In this document: positions 9,460 through 17,894 of the stretch, in pieces
Layout: every line of letters begins with the position of its first letter
Numbering within the stretch: the first letter of the stretch is position 1
Source: Bradyrhizobium sp. 139
Lineage (GTDB): Bacteria; Pseudomonadota; Alphaproteobacteria; Rhizobiales; Xanthobacteraceae
Assembly: GCF_023074175.1 (NCBI RefSeq)
Contig: NZ_JADPKS010000023.1
Coordinates: 119,598-183,597 of the forward strand
Direction of reading: 5' to 3'
DNA: 64,000 nt
Translations under genes and position numbers: made by a program
Notes under the pieces: generated by a model
Seen by the model: only the letters and a program-made list of their open reading frames with translations
Told to the model about the DNA's origin: nothing
Databases searched by the model: none

Positions 9460-10764
9460 ATGACCGTGACCGATATTGCGAGCAGGACCTACAATCACAG
9501 CTGGCGGCTGGATCCCATCATCCGCAGCCTGCTCGATACCGATTTCTACAAGCTGTTGATGTTGCAAATGATTCGAGAATCTTACCCGAATCAGCAGGTG
9601 ACCTTCTCAGTCATCAACCGCTCGCGTCATGTGCGGCTCGCCGAGATCATCGACGAGGGCGAGCTGCGCGCCCAGCTCGACCACGCCCGCACCATCCGCT
9701 TCACCAAAAAGGAGCTGATCTGGCTTGCCGGTAACACCTTCTACGGCAAGACCCACATGTTCTCGGCGGACTTCATCCGCTGGCTGGCCGAATTCCGCCT
9801 GCCCGAATACGAGTTGCGCAAGGTCGAGGGCCAGTACGAGCTGCATTTCCACGGTCCCTGGACCCACACCACGATGTGGGAAATTCCGGCGCTGGCCATC
9901 CTCAACGAACTGCGCTCGCGCGCGGCCATGAAGGGCCGCGGCCGCTTCGAGCTCGACGTGCTCTACGCGCGCGCCAAGGCCAAGCTGTGGACCAAGGTCG
10001 AGCGGCTGCGCCAGCTGGAGAATTTGAGGCTCTCCGACTTCGGCACGCGCCGCCGCCACGGATTCCTGTGGCAGCGCTGGTGCGTGGAGGCGGTGAAGGA
10101 GGGCCTCGGCCCGTCCTTCATCGGCACCTCCAACGTGCTGCTGGCGATGGACAATGATCTTGAGGCCATCGGCACCAACGCGCATGAGCTGCCGATGGTC
10201 GCGGCGGCGCTCGCCCGGGATGACCAGGAATTGCGCTGGGCGCCTTATCGCATTCTCGACCAGTGGCGCCAGACCTATGGCGGCAACCTCTTGATTGCAC
10301 TGCCCGACGCCTTCGGTACGAAAGCCTTCCTGCGCGATGCGCCGGAATGGGTCGCCGACTGGACCGGCTTCCGCCCCGACAGCGCGCCGCCGATTCAAGC
10401 CGGTGAAGAGATCATGAAATGGTGGGAGTCGAAGGGCCGCAATCCCAAGGACAAGCTGCTCGTGTTCTCCGACGCGATGGATGTCGGCTCGATCGAGGAG
10501 ACCTATCACCACTTCACCGGCCGCGTCCGGCTCTCGTTCGGGTGGGGCACCAACCTCACCAATGATTTTGTCGGCTGCACACCGGACGGCTCGTTCAATC
10601 TCGATCCGATCTCGCTGGTCTGCAAGGTGTCGTCGGTCGACGGACATCCGGCCGTCAAGCTCTCCGACAATCCGGAGAAGGCGACCGGCCTGCCCTCGGA
10701 GATCGAGCGCTATTTGCGCGTGTTCGGCGACGCCGGCCGGGTGCGCAAGCCGGTACTGGTCTAG
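9460..10764 (+). CDS. pncB: Nicotinate phosphoribosyltransferase
   Basis: A 434-residue cytoplasmic enzyme of the NAD salvage pathway that converts nicotinate, PRPP and ATP to nicotinate mononucleotide. The N-terminal family motif is [15 protein letters not shown]. Further diagnostic regions are [41 protein letters not shown] (containing the His that is autophosphorylated in this family) and [17 protein letters not shown]. Length is normal for the bacterial family. It stands alone on the plus strand, flanked by the LysR and GGDEF remnants. Confidence 0.96.
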   Translation: MTVTDIASRTYNHSWRLDPIIRSLLDTDFYKLLMLQMIRESYPNQQVTFSVINRSRHVRLAEIIDEGELRAQLDHARTIRFTKKELIWLAGNTFYGKTHMFSADFIRWLAEFRLPEYELRKVEGQYELHFHGPWTHTTMWEIPALAILNELRSRAAMKGRGRFELDVLYARAKAKLWTKVERLRQLENLRLSDFGTRRRHGFLWQRWCVEAVKEGLGPSFIGTSNVLLAMDNDLEAIGTNAHELPMVAAALARDDQELRWAPYRILDQWRQTYGGNLLIALPDAFGTKAFLRDAPEWVADWTGFRPDSAPPIQAGEEIMKWWESKGRNPKDKLLVFSDAMDVGSIEETYHHFTGRVRLSFGWGTNLTNDFVGCTPDGSFNLDPISLVCKVSSVDGHPAVKLSDNPEKATGLPSEIERYLRVFGDAGRVRKPVLV

Positions 10765-10849
10765 ACCGATATCTCCCCATCACGTGAATTGCGCACAAAG
10801 ACTCGAGCCATCGGCTCGGGGACAAGCGCATGTCACCAATCCGCAGCAT

Positions 10850-11062
10850 TTTCATCAATGTGCCCGCACGCGCTTCACAGCCTTTCAGCATCGGCGTTGC
10901 CTGCATTGCAGGCGGCAGGACCACGCTGGAGCATGCGATGCGGCGTGCGGACGCGCCTACTATCGCGCCAAGGAAAAGGGACGCAACCGGGTTCAGGTCG
11001 ACAGCGCGGGAGCGGGCATCGTCGCTGTTGCGGCCCGGCCGCGCGAAGCCGCGCGCGCCTGA
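10850..11062 (+). pseudogene. Remnant of a GGDEF (diguanylate cyclase) C-terminus with a frameshift
   Basis: Two adjacent frames together spell the end of a GGDEF domain. The first frame gives FSIGVACIAGGRTTLEHAMRRADA. The second gives AYYRAKEKGRNRVQV, which is the family's terminal 'ADxALYRAKxxGRNRV' motif. The join is at about 10957, where one G is missing from what should read gac-gcg-gcc-tac. No GGEEF catalytic motif is upstream, because pncB ends at 10764, so this is a truncated and frameshifted relic rather than a working cyclase. Confidence 0.65.
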
Positions 11063-11077
11063 CGCTGCTCGCCCCTG

Positions 11078-11698
11078 TCACCGCAGAGGCGGAATCCCGA
11101 GACCGGCCAGATGTGCGTCGAGGAATTGTTCGACCTGCTGGCGCAGCATCTGCGGCGGCACGGCGATCATGCGCTCTTCGAGGCCGAGCGAGATGATCCC
11201 GTGCACGGCGGAAAACAGGGTGCGCGACAGAAGAGCGACCTGCACGTCGTCGGCTTCCGGTAGCAGCCGCACCAGAGGTGCATGCATCAGCGCGAAGGCA
11301 TCCATCACCATCTGAAGGATGTCGTCGGGATAGGGACGGTCGTCCTCCATCCGATGCTCGAACAGCGAGCGCAGCAGGTTTGCGTGCTCGGCAAAGAATT
11401 CGAGATAAGCCTCAGCCAACCCGTAGAGCTGGCGAACCGAATTTTCGGCCGGAACCTTGCCAAGTCGTCCCGTCAGCGCCTGAACCGTCTCCCGATTGAC
11501 GGTGAGGATCACCCCGTCAAAGTCGCCGAACTCGTTATAGACGCTGCCGACCGAGCAACCGGCGGCCTCCGCGACCTCCCGAACCTTCAATGATCTCAAT
11601 CCCTTACTTGAAATAATGCCGCGCGCGATCTCCAGTATCTGAAGCCGCCGGCGGCTTTTTTTCTGGTCTCGCAGCGATTCTTCTTGAACATTGTTCAT
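11078..11698 (-). CDS. TetR-family transcriptional regulator
   Basis: A 206-residue repressor-type protein. The N-terminal helix-turn-helix is visible at about 15-60 (ILEIARGIISSKGLRSLKVREVAEAAGCSVGSVYNEFGD). The C-terminal half is the usual helical ligand and dimer domain with the HRMEDDRPYPDD and VHGIISLGLEERMI segments. I chose the ATG at 11698. The open frame extends upstream, but that extension crosses the divergent promoter and the operators. The start codon lies inside the proximal operator copy, which predicts tight autoregulation. It is divergent from a small gene and the Aas-like fusion, which are the likely targets. Confidence 0.85.
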   Translation of the reverse strand: MNNVQEESLRDQKKSRRRLQILEIARGIISSKGLRSLKVREVAEAAGCSVGSVYNEFGDFDGVILTVNRETVQALTGRLGKVPAENSVRQLYGLAEAYLEFFAEHANLLRSLFEHRMEDDRPYPDDILQMVMDAFALMHAPLVRLLPEADDVQVALLSRTLFSAVHGIISLGLEERMIAVPPQMLRQQVEQFLDAHLAGLGIPPLR

Positions 11699-11728
11699 TT
11701 TCAAGCTACTCAATTGAACATTGTTCAA
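11684..11728. promoter_or_regulatory. Two phased palindromic operators in the tetR divergent region
   Basis: Two copies of an inverted repeat are present: TTGAACATTGTTCAT at 11684-11698 and TTGAACATTGTTCAA at 11714-11728. The second is a perfect 7+1+7 palindrome. Their starts are exactly 30 bp apart, about three helical turns, so dimers would bind the same DNA face. The first copy overlaps the ATG of the TetR gene and the second lies just upstream of the divergent 88-residue gene. Size and position fit TetR operators; binding is inferred. Confidence 0.75.
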
Positions 11729-11749
11729 TTTAGCCCGGAGACCTGCAAA

Positions 11750-12016
11750 ATGCAAACCCTCGCTGCTGATATCGCCTCCACCTTCGTCGATGACGCCTCG
11801 GCTCTCATGGCCGGATTTGGCCGCGCCCTCCTGCGGTTCGCGATGGCACCGATCGACCGCATTGCAAACGCCTGCGACATTGCCGGCGTGCTCACCGAGC
11901 GCCGCGCGACCTTCCGGATGTGGCGGGCGAGCCGCGCCCGTGCCCGTGACGAGGGCCGTCGGTTCAGCCTGCTCGGCCGCCTCTCGCCCTTTCGCCACCT
12001 TGCCCATCTCACCTGA
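11750..12016 (+). CDS. Small protein of unknown function, divergent from tetR
   Basis: An 88-codon gene starting at the ATG at 11750 with CGGAG 8 bases upstream. The protein begins MQTLAADIASTFVDDAS and ends in a basic tail rich in Arg (FRMWRASRARARDEGRR, then LLGRLSPFRHLAHLT). There is no signal peptide or clear membrane segment. It starts 22 bp after the distal TetR operator, so it is probably repressed by that regulator, and it precedes the Aas-like fusion by about 356 bp. I do not recognise the family. The good ribosome-binding site and operator placement argue that it is real. Confidence 0.55.
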   Translation: MQTLAADIASTFVDDASALMAGFGRALLRFAMAPIDRIANACDIAGVLTERRATFRMWRASRARARDEGRRFSLLGRLSPFRHLAHLT

Positions 12017-12372
12017 GGCGCACGCAGCTGGCACGTTCTGGTCGGCTCGAATGCAAGAGCGGGCTGCAACGCAGGACTCACCATGTCCGACATTCGCAGC
12101 GGATTGCGCGGCCTGCGGCGATGCGGTTCAGCTTTTCCTTATCGCCCGGCGCGATATCCCGATAGGCGCGGCCCCTCCCGACCGAACCTCGCCGCGACCA
12201 GAAATTTGCGAACCTAACGAGACCATTTGGAGACCAACAGGATCGGAAGGATCGAGGGACAGAGCAGGCCGACGAGCTTCGCCCTGCAATCGATCGTCCG
12301 ATACCCTTCCGATCGTGACGCCTCACCGGCAACGTAACAACCTCAGGCTGCCTTTCCAAAACAGGACTTGTC
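12017..12372 (+). other. Intergenic stretch between the small gene and the Aas fusion
   Basis: I see no convincing coding region or RNA here. Short open frames on both strands lack ribosome-binding sites and family motifs. It may be a leader between co-transcribed genes or may hold a separate promoter for the downstream gene. Confidence 0.4.
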
Positions 12373-15300
12373 ATGATCAGGGAATTGATGTCGTCACGCC
12401 GCTTCGCGCCGCTGTTCTGGGCGCAATTCTTCTCGGCGCTCAATGACAACGTGCTCAAGAACGCACTCGTCATCATCCTGCTTTACAGTGCCGCGACCGG
12501 TCACGGCGACGCGCTGGTGACGGTCGCGGGCGCCGTCTTCATCTTCCCCTATTTCATCCTGTCGGGGCTCGGCGGCCAGCTCGCGGACAAATACGTCAAA
12601 TCCGCCGTCGCGCGGCGGCTCAAATTCGCCGAGATCTTTGCGGCAGGCTTTGCCGCCGCCGGCTTCCTCCTGCACTCGGTGCCGCTCTTGTTCGCAGCGC
12701 TCGCGCTGTTCGGCATCATCGCCGCGCTGTTCGGCCCCGTGAAATACTCCATGCTGCCGGACCAGCTCGAACTCGGAGAACTCGCGACCGGCAACGCGCT
12801 GGTCGAAGGCGCGACCTTCATGGCCATCCTGCTCGGCACTGTCGCCGGCGGCCAGTTCGTGGCCGGCTCCGCGCATATGGGCTGGGTCGCATCGGCCGCG
12901 GTCGTGCTGGCCCTGCTGTCCTGGGCCTTCGCCTCCCGGATTCCCGCCACCACGCCTTCGGCACCCGATCTATCCGTCAACGCCAATCCCTGGACCTCGA
13001 CGCTCGGCCTCTTGAAAACGCTCTACGCGGACAAGCGGCTGTGGGACGGCACCGTGATCGTCTCGTGGTTCTGGCTGGTGGGCGCCATCGTGCTGTCGCT
13101 GCTGCCGGCGCTGGTCAAGGACGTCGTCGGTGGCACCGAAGGCGTGGTGACGCTGTGTCTGGCGACCTTCGCAATCGGCATTGCCATCGGCTCGCTGTTT
13201 GCCGCCAGCCTGAGCCACGTTCGCCCGAACCTCGCGCTGGTGCCGATCGGCGCCATCATGATGGGATTTGCCGGCATCGACCTCGCCTGGGCCATCGGCG
13301 TGACCGCCAAGGGTCAGGACATAGCCGCGGCCGACTTCGCGACGTCGATTTCCGGCTTGCGCATGCTGATCGACTTCGTCGTCTTCGCATTCGGCGGCGG
13401 CTTGTTCGTCGTTCCGTCCTTCGCCGCCGTCCAGGCTTGGTCGGCGCCGTCCGAGCGTGCCCGCATCATTGCCGCCGGCAACGTGCTGCAAGCCGCCTTC
13501 ATGGTGGTCGGCTCGCTGTTCGTCGCGCTGTTGCAGGCGGGCGGACTGCACGTCGGCTGGATCTTCTTCGGCCTCGGCGTCGCCAGCTTCGGCGCGGTCT
13601 GGTTCGTGCTGACGAAATGGGGCAAGGAAGGCGTGCGCGACTTCGGCGGACTGTTGTTCCGCGCACTGTTCCGCACCGAAATTCGCGGGCTCGAAAACCT
13701 GCCGCCTCCCGGCACGCGCATGCTGATCGCGCCCAACCATGTCAGCCTGATCGACGGCCCGCTGCTGCACGCCGTGCTGCCGATCGACGCGAGCTTCGCC
13801 GTCGATACCGGCATCTCCAAGGCCTGGTGGGCCAAGCCGTTCCTGCGCGTGGTCAAGCACTACACCATGGACCCGACCAAGCCGCTGGCCGCGCGCGACC
13901 TGATCAAGCTCGTCGCCGCCGGCGAACCGGTCGTGATCTTCCCGGAGGGACGCATCACTGTTTCCGGCTCGCTGATGAAGGTCTATGACGGCACCGCCAT
14001 GATTGCGGACAAGGCCGACGCAGTCGTCGTGCCGGTACGGATCGAGGGCGCGCAACGCTCACATCTCAGCTATCTCAACAGCAGCCAGATCAAGCGCTCG
14101 TGGTTTCCGCGGGTGACGGTCACCATCCTGCCGCCGGTCAAGCTTCCGGTCGATCCGTCGCTGAAGAGCAAGGCGCGCCGCAATGCCGCCGGCAACGCGC
14201 TCCAGGACGTGATGATCGATGCCATGGTGAAGAACGCCATGCTCGATCACACCCTGTTCGAAGCGCTCGGACACGCCTATCGCGACCGCGACACCGGCAA
14301 GGTCATCGTCGAGGACGCGCTCGGCACCAAGCTGACCTATCGCAAGCTGATCCTCGGCGCGCAGGTCTTGAGCCGGAAGCTCGAGACCGGCACCATTGTC
14401 GGCGAAAATGTCGGCGTGCTGCTGCCGAACTCCGCAGGCGTCGCCGTCGTCTTCATGGCGCTGCAAAACATCGGCCGGGTGCCGGCGATGCTCAATTTCT
14501 CGGCCGGCCCGGTCAACGTGCTTGCCGCGATGAAGGCCGCGCAGGTCAAGACCGTGCTGACGTCGAAGGCTTTCATCGAGAAGGGCAAGCTCGACAAGCT
14601 GATGGCCGCGATCTCCGCGGAGGCACGAATCGTCTACCTCGAAGACGTCCGCGCCTCGATCGGCACGGCCGACAAGATCAAGGGCCTGCTTGCCGGCACC
14701 GCGCCACGCGTCGCTCGCCAAGCCAACGATCCCGCCGTCGTGCTGTTCACGTCGGGCTCGGAAGGCACGCCCAAGGGTGTCGTGCTGTCCCATCGCAATA
14801 TCCTCGCCAACGCGGCGCAGGCGCTGGCGCGGGTCGATGCCAACGCCAACGACAAGGTGTTCAACGTGCTGCCGGTGTTCCACTCCTTCGGGCTGACCGG
14901 CGGAATGATGATGCCGCTGCTCGTGGGCATTCCGATCTACATGTACCCCTCGCCGCTGCACTATCGGATCGTGCCCGAGCTGATCTACCAGACCGGCGCC
15001 ACGATCCTGTTCGGAACCGACACTTTCCTCACCGGCTACGCACGCTCGGCGCATGCCTACGATTTCCGCACGCTGCGCCTGGTGATCGCCGGCGCCGAGG
15101 CGGTGAAGGATCGCACCCGGCAGGTGTTCATGGAGCGTTACGGCATCCGCATCCTGGAAGGCTACGGCGTCACCGAGACCGCGCCCGTGCTGGCGATGAA
15201 CACGCCGATGGCCAACCGTCCCGGCACGGTCGGCCGCCTGTCGCCGCTGATGGAAAGCCGGCTCGATCCGGTCCCCGGCATCGAGGAAGGTGGACGCCTC

Positions 15301-15777
15301 TCGGTGCGCGGACCGAACGTGATGCTCGGCTACCTCAGGGCCGAAAATCCCGGCGTGCTCGAACCGCTCACCGAGGGCTGGCACGACACCGGCGACATCG
15401 TGGCGATCGACCCGGCCGGCTTCATCACCATCAAGGGCCGCGCCAAGCGCTTTGCCAAGATCGCAGGCGAAATGGTCTCGCTGTCGGCAGTCGAAAACAT
15501 CGCGACGACGCTGTGGCCGCAGGCCGCATCGGTTGCCGTGTCGATCCCGGACCCGCGCAAGGGCGAGCGCATCGTGCTGCTGACGACGGAGAAGAACGCC
15601 GAGCGCAGCGCGATGCAGGGTCAGGCCAAGGCGATCGGCGCGTCCGAGCTGACCGTTCCGGCGGCGATCATGGTGGTCGGCAAGATGCCGCTGCTCGGCA
15701 CCGGCAAGACCGACTACGTCACCGCAACGACGATGGCCCGCGAGCAGGCTTCCGCGCCGGAGCGCGAAGTGGCGTAA
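12373..15777 (+). CDS. aas: Trifunctional MFS transporter / PlsC acyltransferase / acyl-ACP synthetase fusion (LplT-Aas type)
   Basis: A 1134-residue membrane protein that combines three activities of lysophospholipid recycling. Residues about 1-415 are a twelve-helix MFS permease resembling lysophospholipid flippase LplT (opening FAPLFWAQFFSALNDNVLKN). Residues about 435-620 are a PlsC acyltransferase with the HX4D motif NHVSLIDGPLL and FPEGRITVSG. Residues about 640-1134 are an AMP-forming acyl-ACP/CoA synthetase with P-loop LFTSGSEGTPKGVVLSH and hinge DTGDIVAIDPAGF. Import of lyso-lipid, acyl activation and re-acylation could therefore be done by one polypeptide. In E. coli LplT and Aas are separate proteins. 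It lies downstream of the small gene and is possibly under the same TetR. Confidence 0.93.
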   Translation: MIRELMSSRRFAPLFWAQFFSALNDNVLKNALVIILLYSAATGHGDALVTVAGAVFIFPYFILSGLGGQLADKYVKSAVARRLKFAEIFAAGFAAAGFLLHSVPLLFAALALFGIIAALFGPVKYSMLPDQLELGELATGNALVEGATFMAILLGTVAGGQFVAGSAHMGWVASAAVVLALLSWAFASRIPATTPSAPDLSVNANPWTSTLGLLKTLYADKRLWDGTVIVSWFWLVGAIVLSLLPALVKDVVGGTEGVVTLCLATFAIGIAIGSLFAASLSHVRPNLALVPIGAIMMGFAGIDLAWAIGVTAKGQDIAAADFATSISGLRMLIDFVVFAFGGGLFVVPSFAAVQAWSAPSERARIIAAGNVLQAAFMVVGSLFVALLQAGGLHVGWIFFGLGVASFGAVWFVLTKWGKEGVRDFGGLLFRALFRTEIRGLENLPPPGTRMLIAPNHVSLIDGPLLHAVLPIDASFAVDTGISKAWWAKPFLRVVKHYTMDPTKPLAARDLIKLVAAGEPVVIFPEGRITVSGSLMKVYDGTAMIADKADAVVVPVRIEGAQRSHLSYLNSSQIKRSWFPRVTVTILPPVKLPVDPSLKSKARRNAAGNALQDVMIDAMVKNAMLDHTLFEALGHAYRDRDTGKVIVEDALGTKLTYRKLILGAQVLSRKLETGTIVGENVGVLLPNSAGVAVVFMALQNIGRVPAMLNFSAGPVNVLAAMKAAQVKTVLTSKAFIEKGKLDKLMAAISAEARIVYLEDVRASIGTADKIKGLLAGTAPRVARQANDPAVVLFTSGSEGTPKGVVLSHRNILANAAQALARVDANANDKVFNVLPVFHSFGLTGGMMMPLLVGIPIYMYPSPLHYRIVPELIYQTGATILFGTDTFLTGYARSAHAYDFRTLRLVIAGAEAVKDRTRQVFMERYGIRILEGYGVTETAPVLAMNTPMANRPGTVGRLSPLMESRLDPVPGIEEGGRLSVRGPNVMLGYLRAENPGVLEPLTEGWHDTGDIVAIDPAGFITIKGRAKRFAKIAGEMVSLSAVENIATTLWPQAASVAVSIPDPRKGERIVLLTTEKNAERSAMQGQAKAIGASELTVPAAIMVVGKMPLLGTGKTDYVTATTMAREQASAPEREVA

Positions 15778-15782
15778 GACAG

Positions 15783-15980
15783 ATGCGCGAGGTGCCCTTG
15801 ACAGGCGACGCGCAATGTCCGGGAGTGGTTCTGCTGCACGGCATCGCGCGCACCTCGGCGTCCCTGACCAGGTTCATCGTGAAGACGTCCCATACCGGAC
15901 TTCCGCGCACGCTGTCGCGATCGAACAGACGATCGCGTTCCTGCACGACGGCCGCTTCCGCACCTGCCCTGGTCACTTGA
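15783..15980 (+). pseudogene. Remnant of an alpha/beta hydrolase with internal deletion
   Basis: Right after the Aas fusion a short frame starts MREVPLTGDAQCPGVVLLHG and continues IARTSASL, which is the oxyanion-loop start of lipase-like alpha/beta hydrolases. It then breaks off. A second frame about 80 bases later reads AIEQTIAFLHDGRFR, which resembles the final helix of the same family. The roughly 150 residues that should hold the nucleophile elbow are missing. This looks like a gene collapsed by deletion plus frameshift. The family assignment rests on short stretches only. Confidence 0.45.
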
Positions 15981-16545
15981 GCAGGAGATAGCGGACTGGG
16001 TTGTCGTCGCACTGACCCGCGCCACATTCCAGCACGGTGGACAGCAGATTCGCGGCAACCAGCAACGCGAAGATCGTGAAGGCCGCGTTCGAGGCAAGCC
16101 CGTTCGTGGGGACGTGCCCGGCGCCGTTGCGCTCGCCCGCCAGATCCTTCAGGACAAAGACAACAGCGACATAGCATATGACGCCGACCGCCGCGATGAG
16201 TGCCCAGGTGTAGAAATGCAGGCCGAACAGCGTCGACCCGTATCCGGGATCACCAGGCGTGAGATGCAGCGATACCTGCCGGATCGAGATGAAGCCGGTG
16301 ACAAGGCTGGCCACGAGGATCATCGCGTAGTGCGACGCCCGCTCACCGATGCGCAGGTTGAACAGGAACCCCATACCGATTGCAATGAACCCGGCCCTTT
16401 GCAGCAGGCAAAGCGGGCAAGGCAACTCGCCGAGCGCAAGCTGATAATAGAATGCGACAGCCAGAACCAACGAGATCCCGAGCAACCCAAGCATGTTCAG
16501 GATCGCGCCGGCCGATCGTTGTCTGCTCATCTCCGTAATGCTCAT
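15973..16545 (-). CDS. dsbB: Disulfide bond formation protein B, variant form
   Basis: A 190-residue membrane protein of the DsbB family that would re-oxidise a DsbA-type thiol oxidase and pass electrons to quinone. The first redox pair is Cys43/Cys46 in LPCPLCLLQRAGF, after the first membrane helix. Helices follow at about 50-64, 74-92 and 111-132. The second pair of E. coli DsbB, in the loop between helices 3 and 4, is absent. Instead an extra helix (about 153-172) leads to a C-terminal tail with Cys174 and Cys179 (ECGAGQC). It is 10 bp downstream of the DUF5993 gene. No DsbA is in the window. Confidence 0.88.
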   Translation of the reverse strand: MSITEMSRQRSAGAILNMLGLLGISLVLAVAFYYQLALGELPCPLCLLQRAGFIAIGMGFLFNLRIGERASHYAMILVASLVTGFISIRQVSLHLTPGDPGYGSTLFGLHFYTWALIAAVGVICYVAVVFVLKDLAGERNGAGHVPTNGLASNAAFTIFALLVAANLLSTVLECGAGQCDDNPVRYLLLK

Positions 16546-16555
16546 CCCGGCGCCG

Positions 16556-16714
16556 TCAGAAAGAGAAGTTCAGCGGATCGGTCGCGTGGTGAAAGAACCA
16601 TGCGACGGTGATGACGATTGTTGCGCTCCAGAGCACATAGCCCAATCCCGCATACGAACGCCCGACGCAGGCGCAGCCTGCGAGCGCCAGCAAAAAGGGC
16701 AGAAACATGTACAT
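16556..16714 (-). CDS. DUF5993-like small membrane protein
   Basis: A 52-residue protein, MYMFLPFLLALAGCACVGRS onward, with two hydrophobic segments (about 2-18 and 24-42) and a short polar tail ending DPLNFSF. Small two-helix proteins of this sort are known as partners immediately upstream of dsbB-like genes (DUF5993). The stop is 10 bp before the dsbB start, which supports co-transcription. A role as an accessory to the variant DsbB is inferred from position. Confidence 0.65.
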   Translation of the reverse strand: MYMFLPFLLALAGCACVGRSYAGLGYVLWSATIVITVAWFFHHATDPLNFSF

Positions 16715-16787
16715 CGGGACGGGACTCCTCGAGCGATTCGCGCTCTGCGCGAGCAGGCGCAAGACATACGTCAGCCCTGCACGCCCC

Positions 16788-17894
16788 TCAAGAGCCGGCC
16801 CCGCTGCGCCGCTCCTGCGCATAGCGCACCAGCGCCGCGAAGCGATAGATGCCGTGCACGAACTTGCCATAGGGCATGGTGATGAACAGCGCGAACACTG
16901 CCCCCAGATGCAGTGCCAGCAGCGGCCCCATGGCCGCGGTCTCGCGCAGGACAAGCAGCGCTATGCCGGTTAAGCCGGTCAGAAACAGCATGGCGATGAA
17001 GCCGACGTCCATGCCGTAGCGGTTCTCGTCGAGCAGCGCCGGATCACGGCGCATCTTCGCGACGAAGAGCCCGATCGGACCGACGATGAGGCCGATGCCG
17101 CCGAACGTGCCGAGCACGACAGGAAGGTCCCACCAGGGATACGGCGCCTCGCGGGACAGCAGATAATGATACAGCGTGGCGACCGAGGTTGCGGCAAAGC
17201 ACAGCAGGAAGCCATAAAAGGTCAGGTGATGAAAAAACTTGCGCCGGTCGGTCGGCTTGTCGTCCACGTTGTAGCAGCCGACGCCGCCGCCGTGGAGATA
17301 GCGCAGTTCGCCGGCATCGCGGATCGCCTGGAAGATCGAGCCGCCATCGGCCCGGCCGCCGATCGGCGTGCCGATATCGCGCCAGAACGCGCGCACGCTC
17401 ATGACCAGCGCCAGGATAGCATAGAGAAAAGCGGCGCTGAACAGCGCAGCCATCGCATTGTGCGGCATCAGCTTGTAGAACGCGCCCGGCCCGGTATGGA
17501 CACCGAACAGCACGCTGCGGTCATTCAAGGCCGCGAAGCCGAGGATGAAGGCGGCCATGCTGAGCGCGGCGACGATGCTGATGACGAGGCCGTTGCGCGC
17601 GAAGGCGCCGGACAGCGCCTGCGGCCAGGCATAGGCCGCATAGGATTCGGCACGCGCAACCGCGAGCGTCTTGGGGACATTGACGTTGAACTCGTGCGGC
17701 GGCGAGAACTGGCAATCGACATAACAGGCGCCGCAGGAATGGCAGAGATTGGCGAGATAATTGAGGTCGCCGTCGGAGAAGGCGCGGCGCATCTCCATGG
17801 CCGGAAAGACCGCGCACAGCCCTTCGCAGTAGCGGCAGGAATTGCAGACCGTCATCAGACGGTCGGCTTCGTCCAAAATCCTAGTTCCGTGCAT
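16788..17894 (-). CDS. tcuB: Tricarballylate utilisation protein TcuB (CitB-type)
   Basis: A 368-residue iron-sulfur membrane protein that re-oxidises the FAD of TcuA and passes electrons to the quinone pool. Two 4Fe-4S clusters are visible near the N-terminus: CNSCRYCEGLCAVFPAME and CHSCGACYVDCQFSPPHEF. Several membrane helices follow (about 95-115, 150-175, 225-250, 260-285, 310-345). The start at 17894 lies 14 bp inside the end of tcuA, so the two genes are translationally linked. Length and domain order match the family. Confidence 0.92.
   Translation of the reverse strand: MHGTRILDEADRLMTVCNSCRYCEGLCAVFPAMEMRRAFSDGDLNYLANLCHSCGACYVDCQFSPPHEFNVNVPKTLAVARAESYAAYAWPQALSGAFARNGLVISIVAALSMAAFILGFAALNDRSVLFGVHTGPGAFYKLMPHNAMAALFSAAFLYAILALVMSVRAFWRDIGTPIGGRADGGSIFQAIRDAGELRYLHGGGVGCYNVDDKPTDRRKFFHHLTFYGFLLCFAATSVATLYHYLLSREAPYPWWDLPVVLGTFGGIGLIVGPIGLFVAKMRRDPALLDENRYGMDVGFIAMLFLTGLTGIALLVLRETAAMGPLLALHLGAVFALFITMPYGKFVHGIYRFAALVRYAQERRSGAGS

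Noticed and set aside
14059..15384. A 441-codon minus-strand frame inside the Aas fusion
   Set aside because: It lies wholly within the acyl-ACP synthetase domain and has no recognisable motifs.
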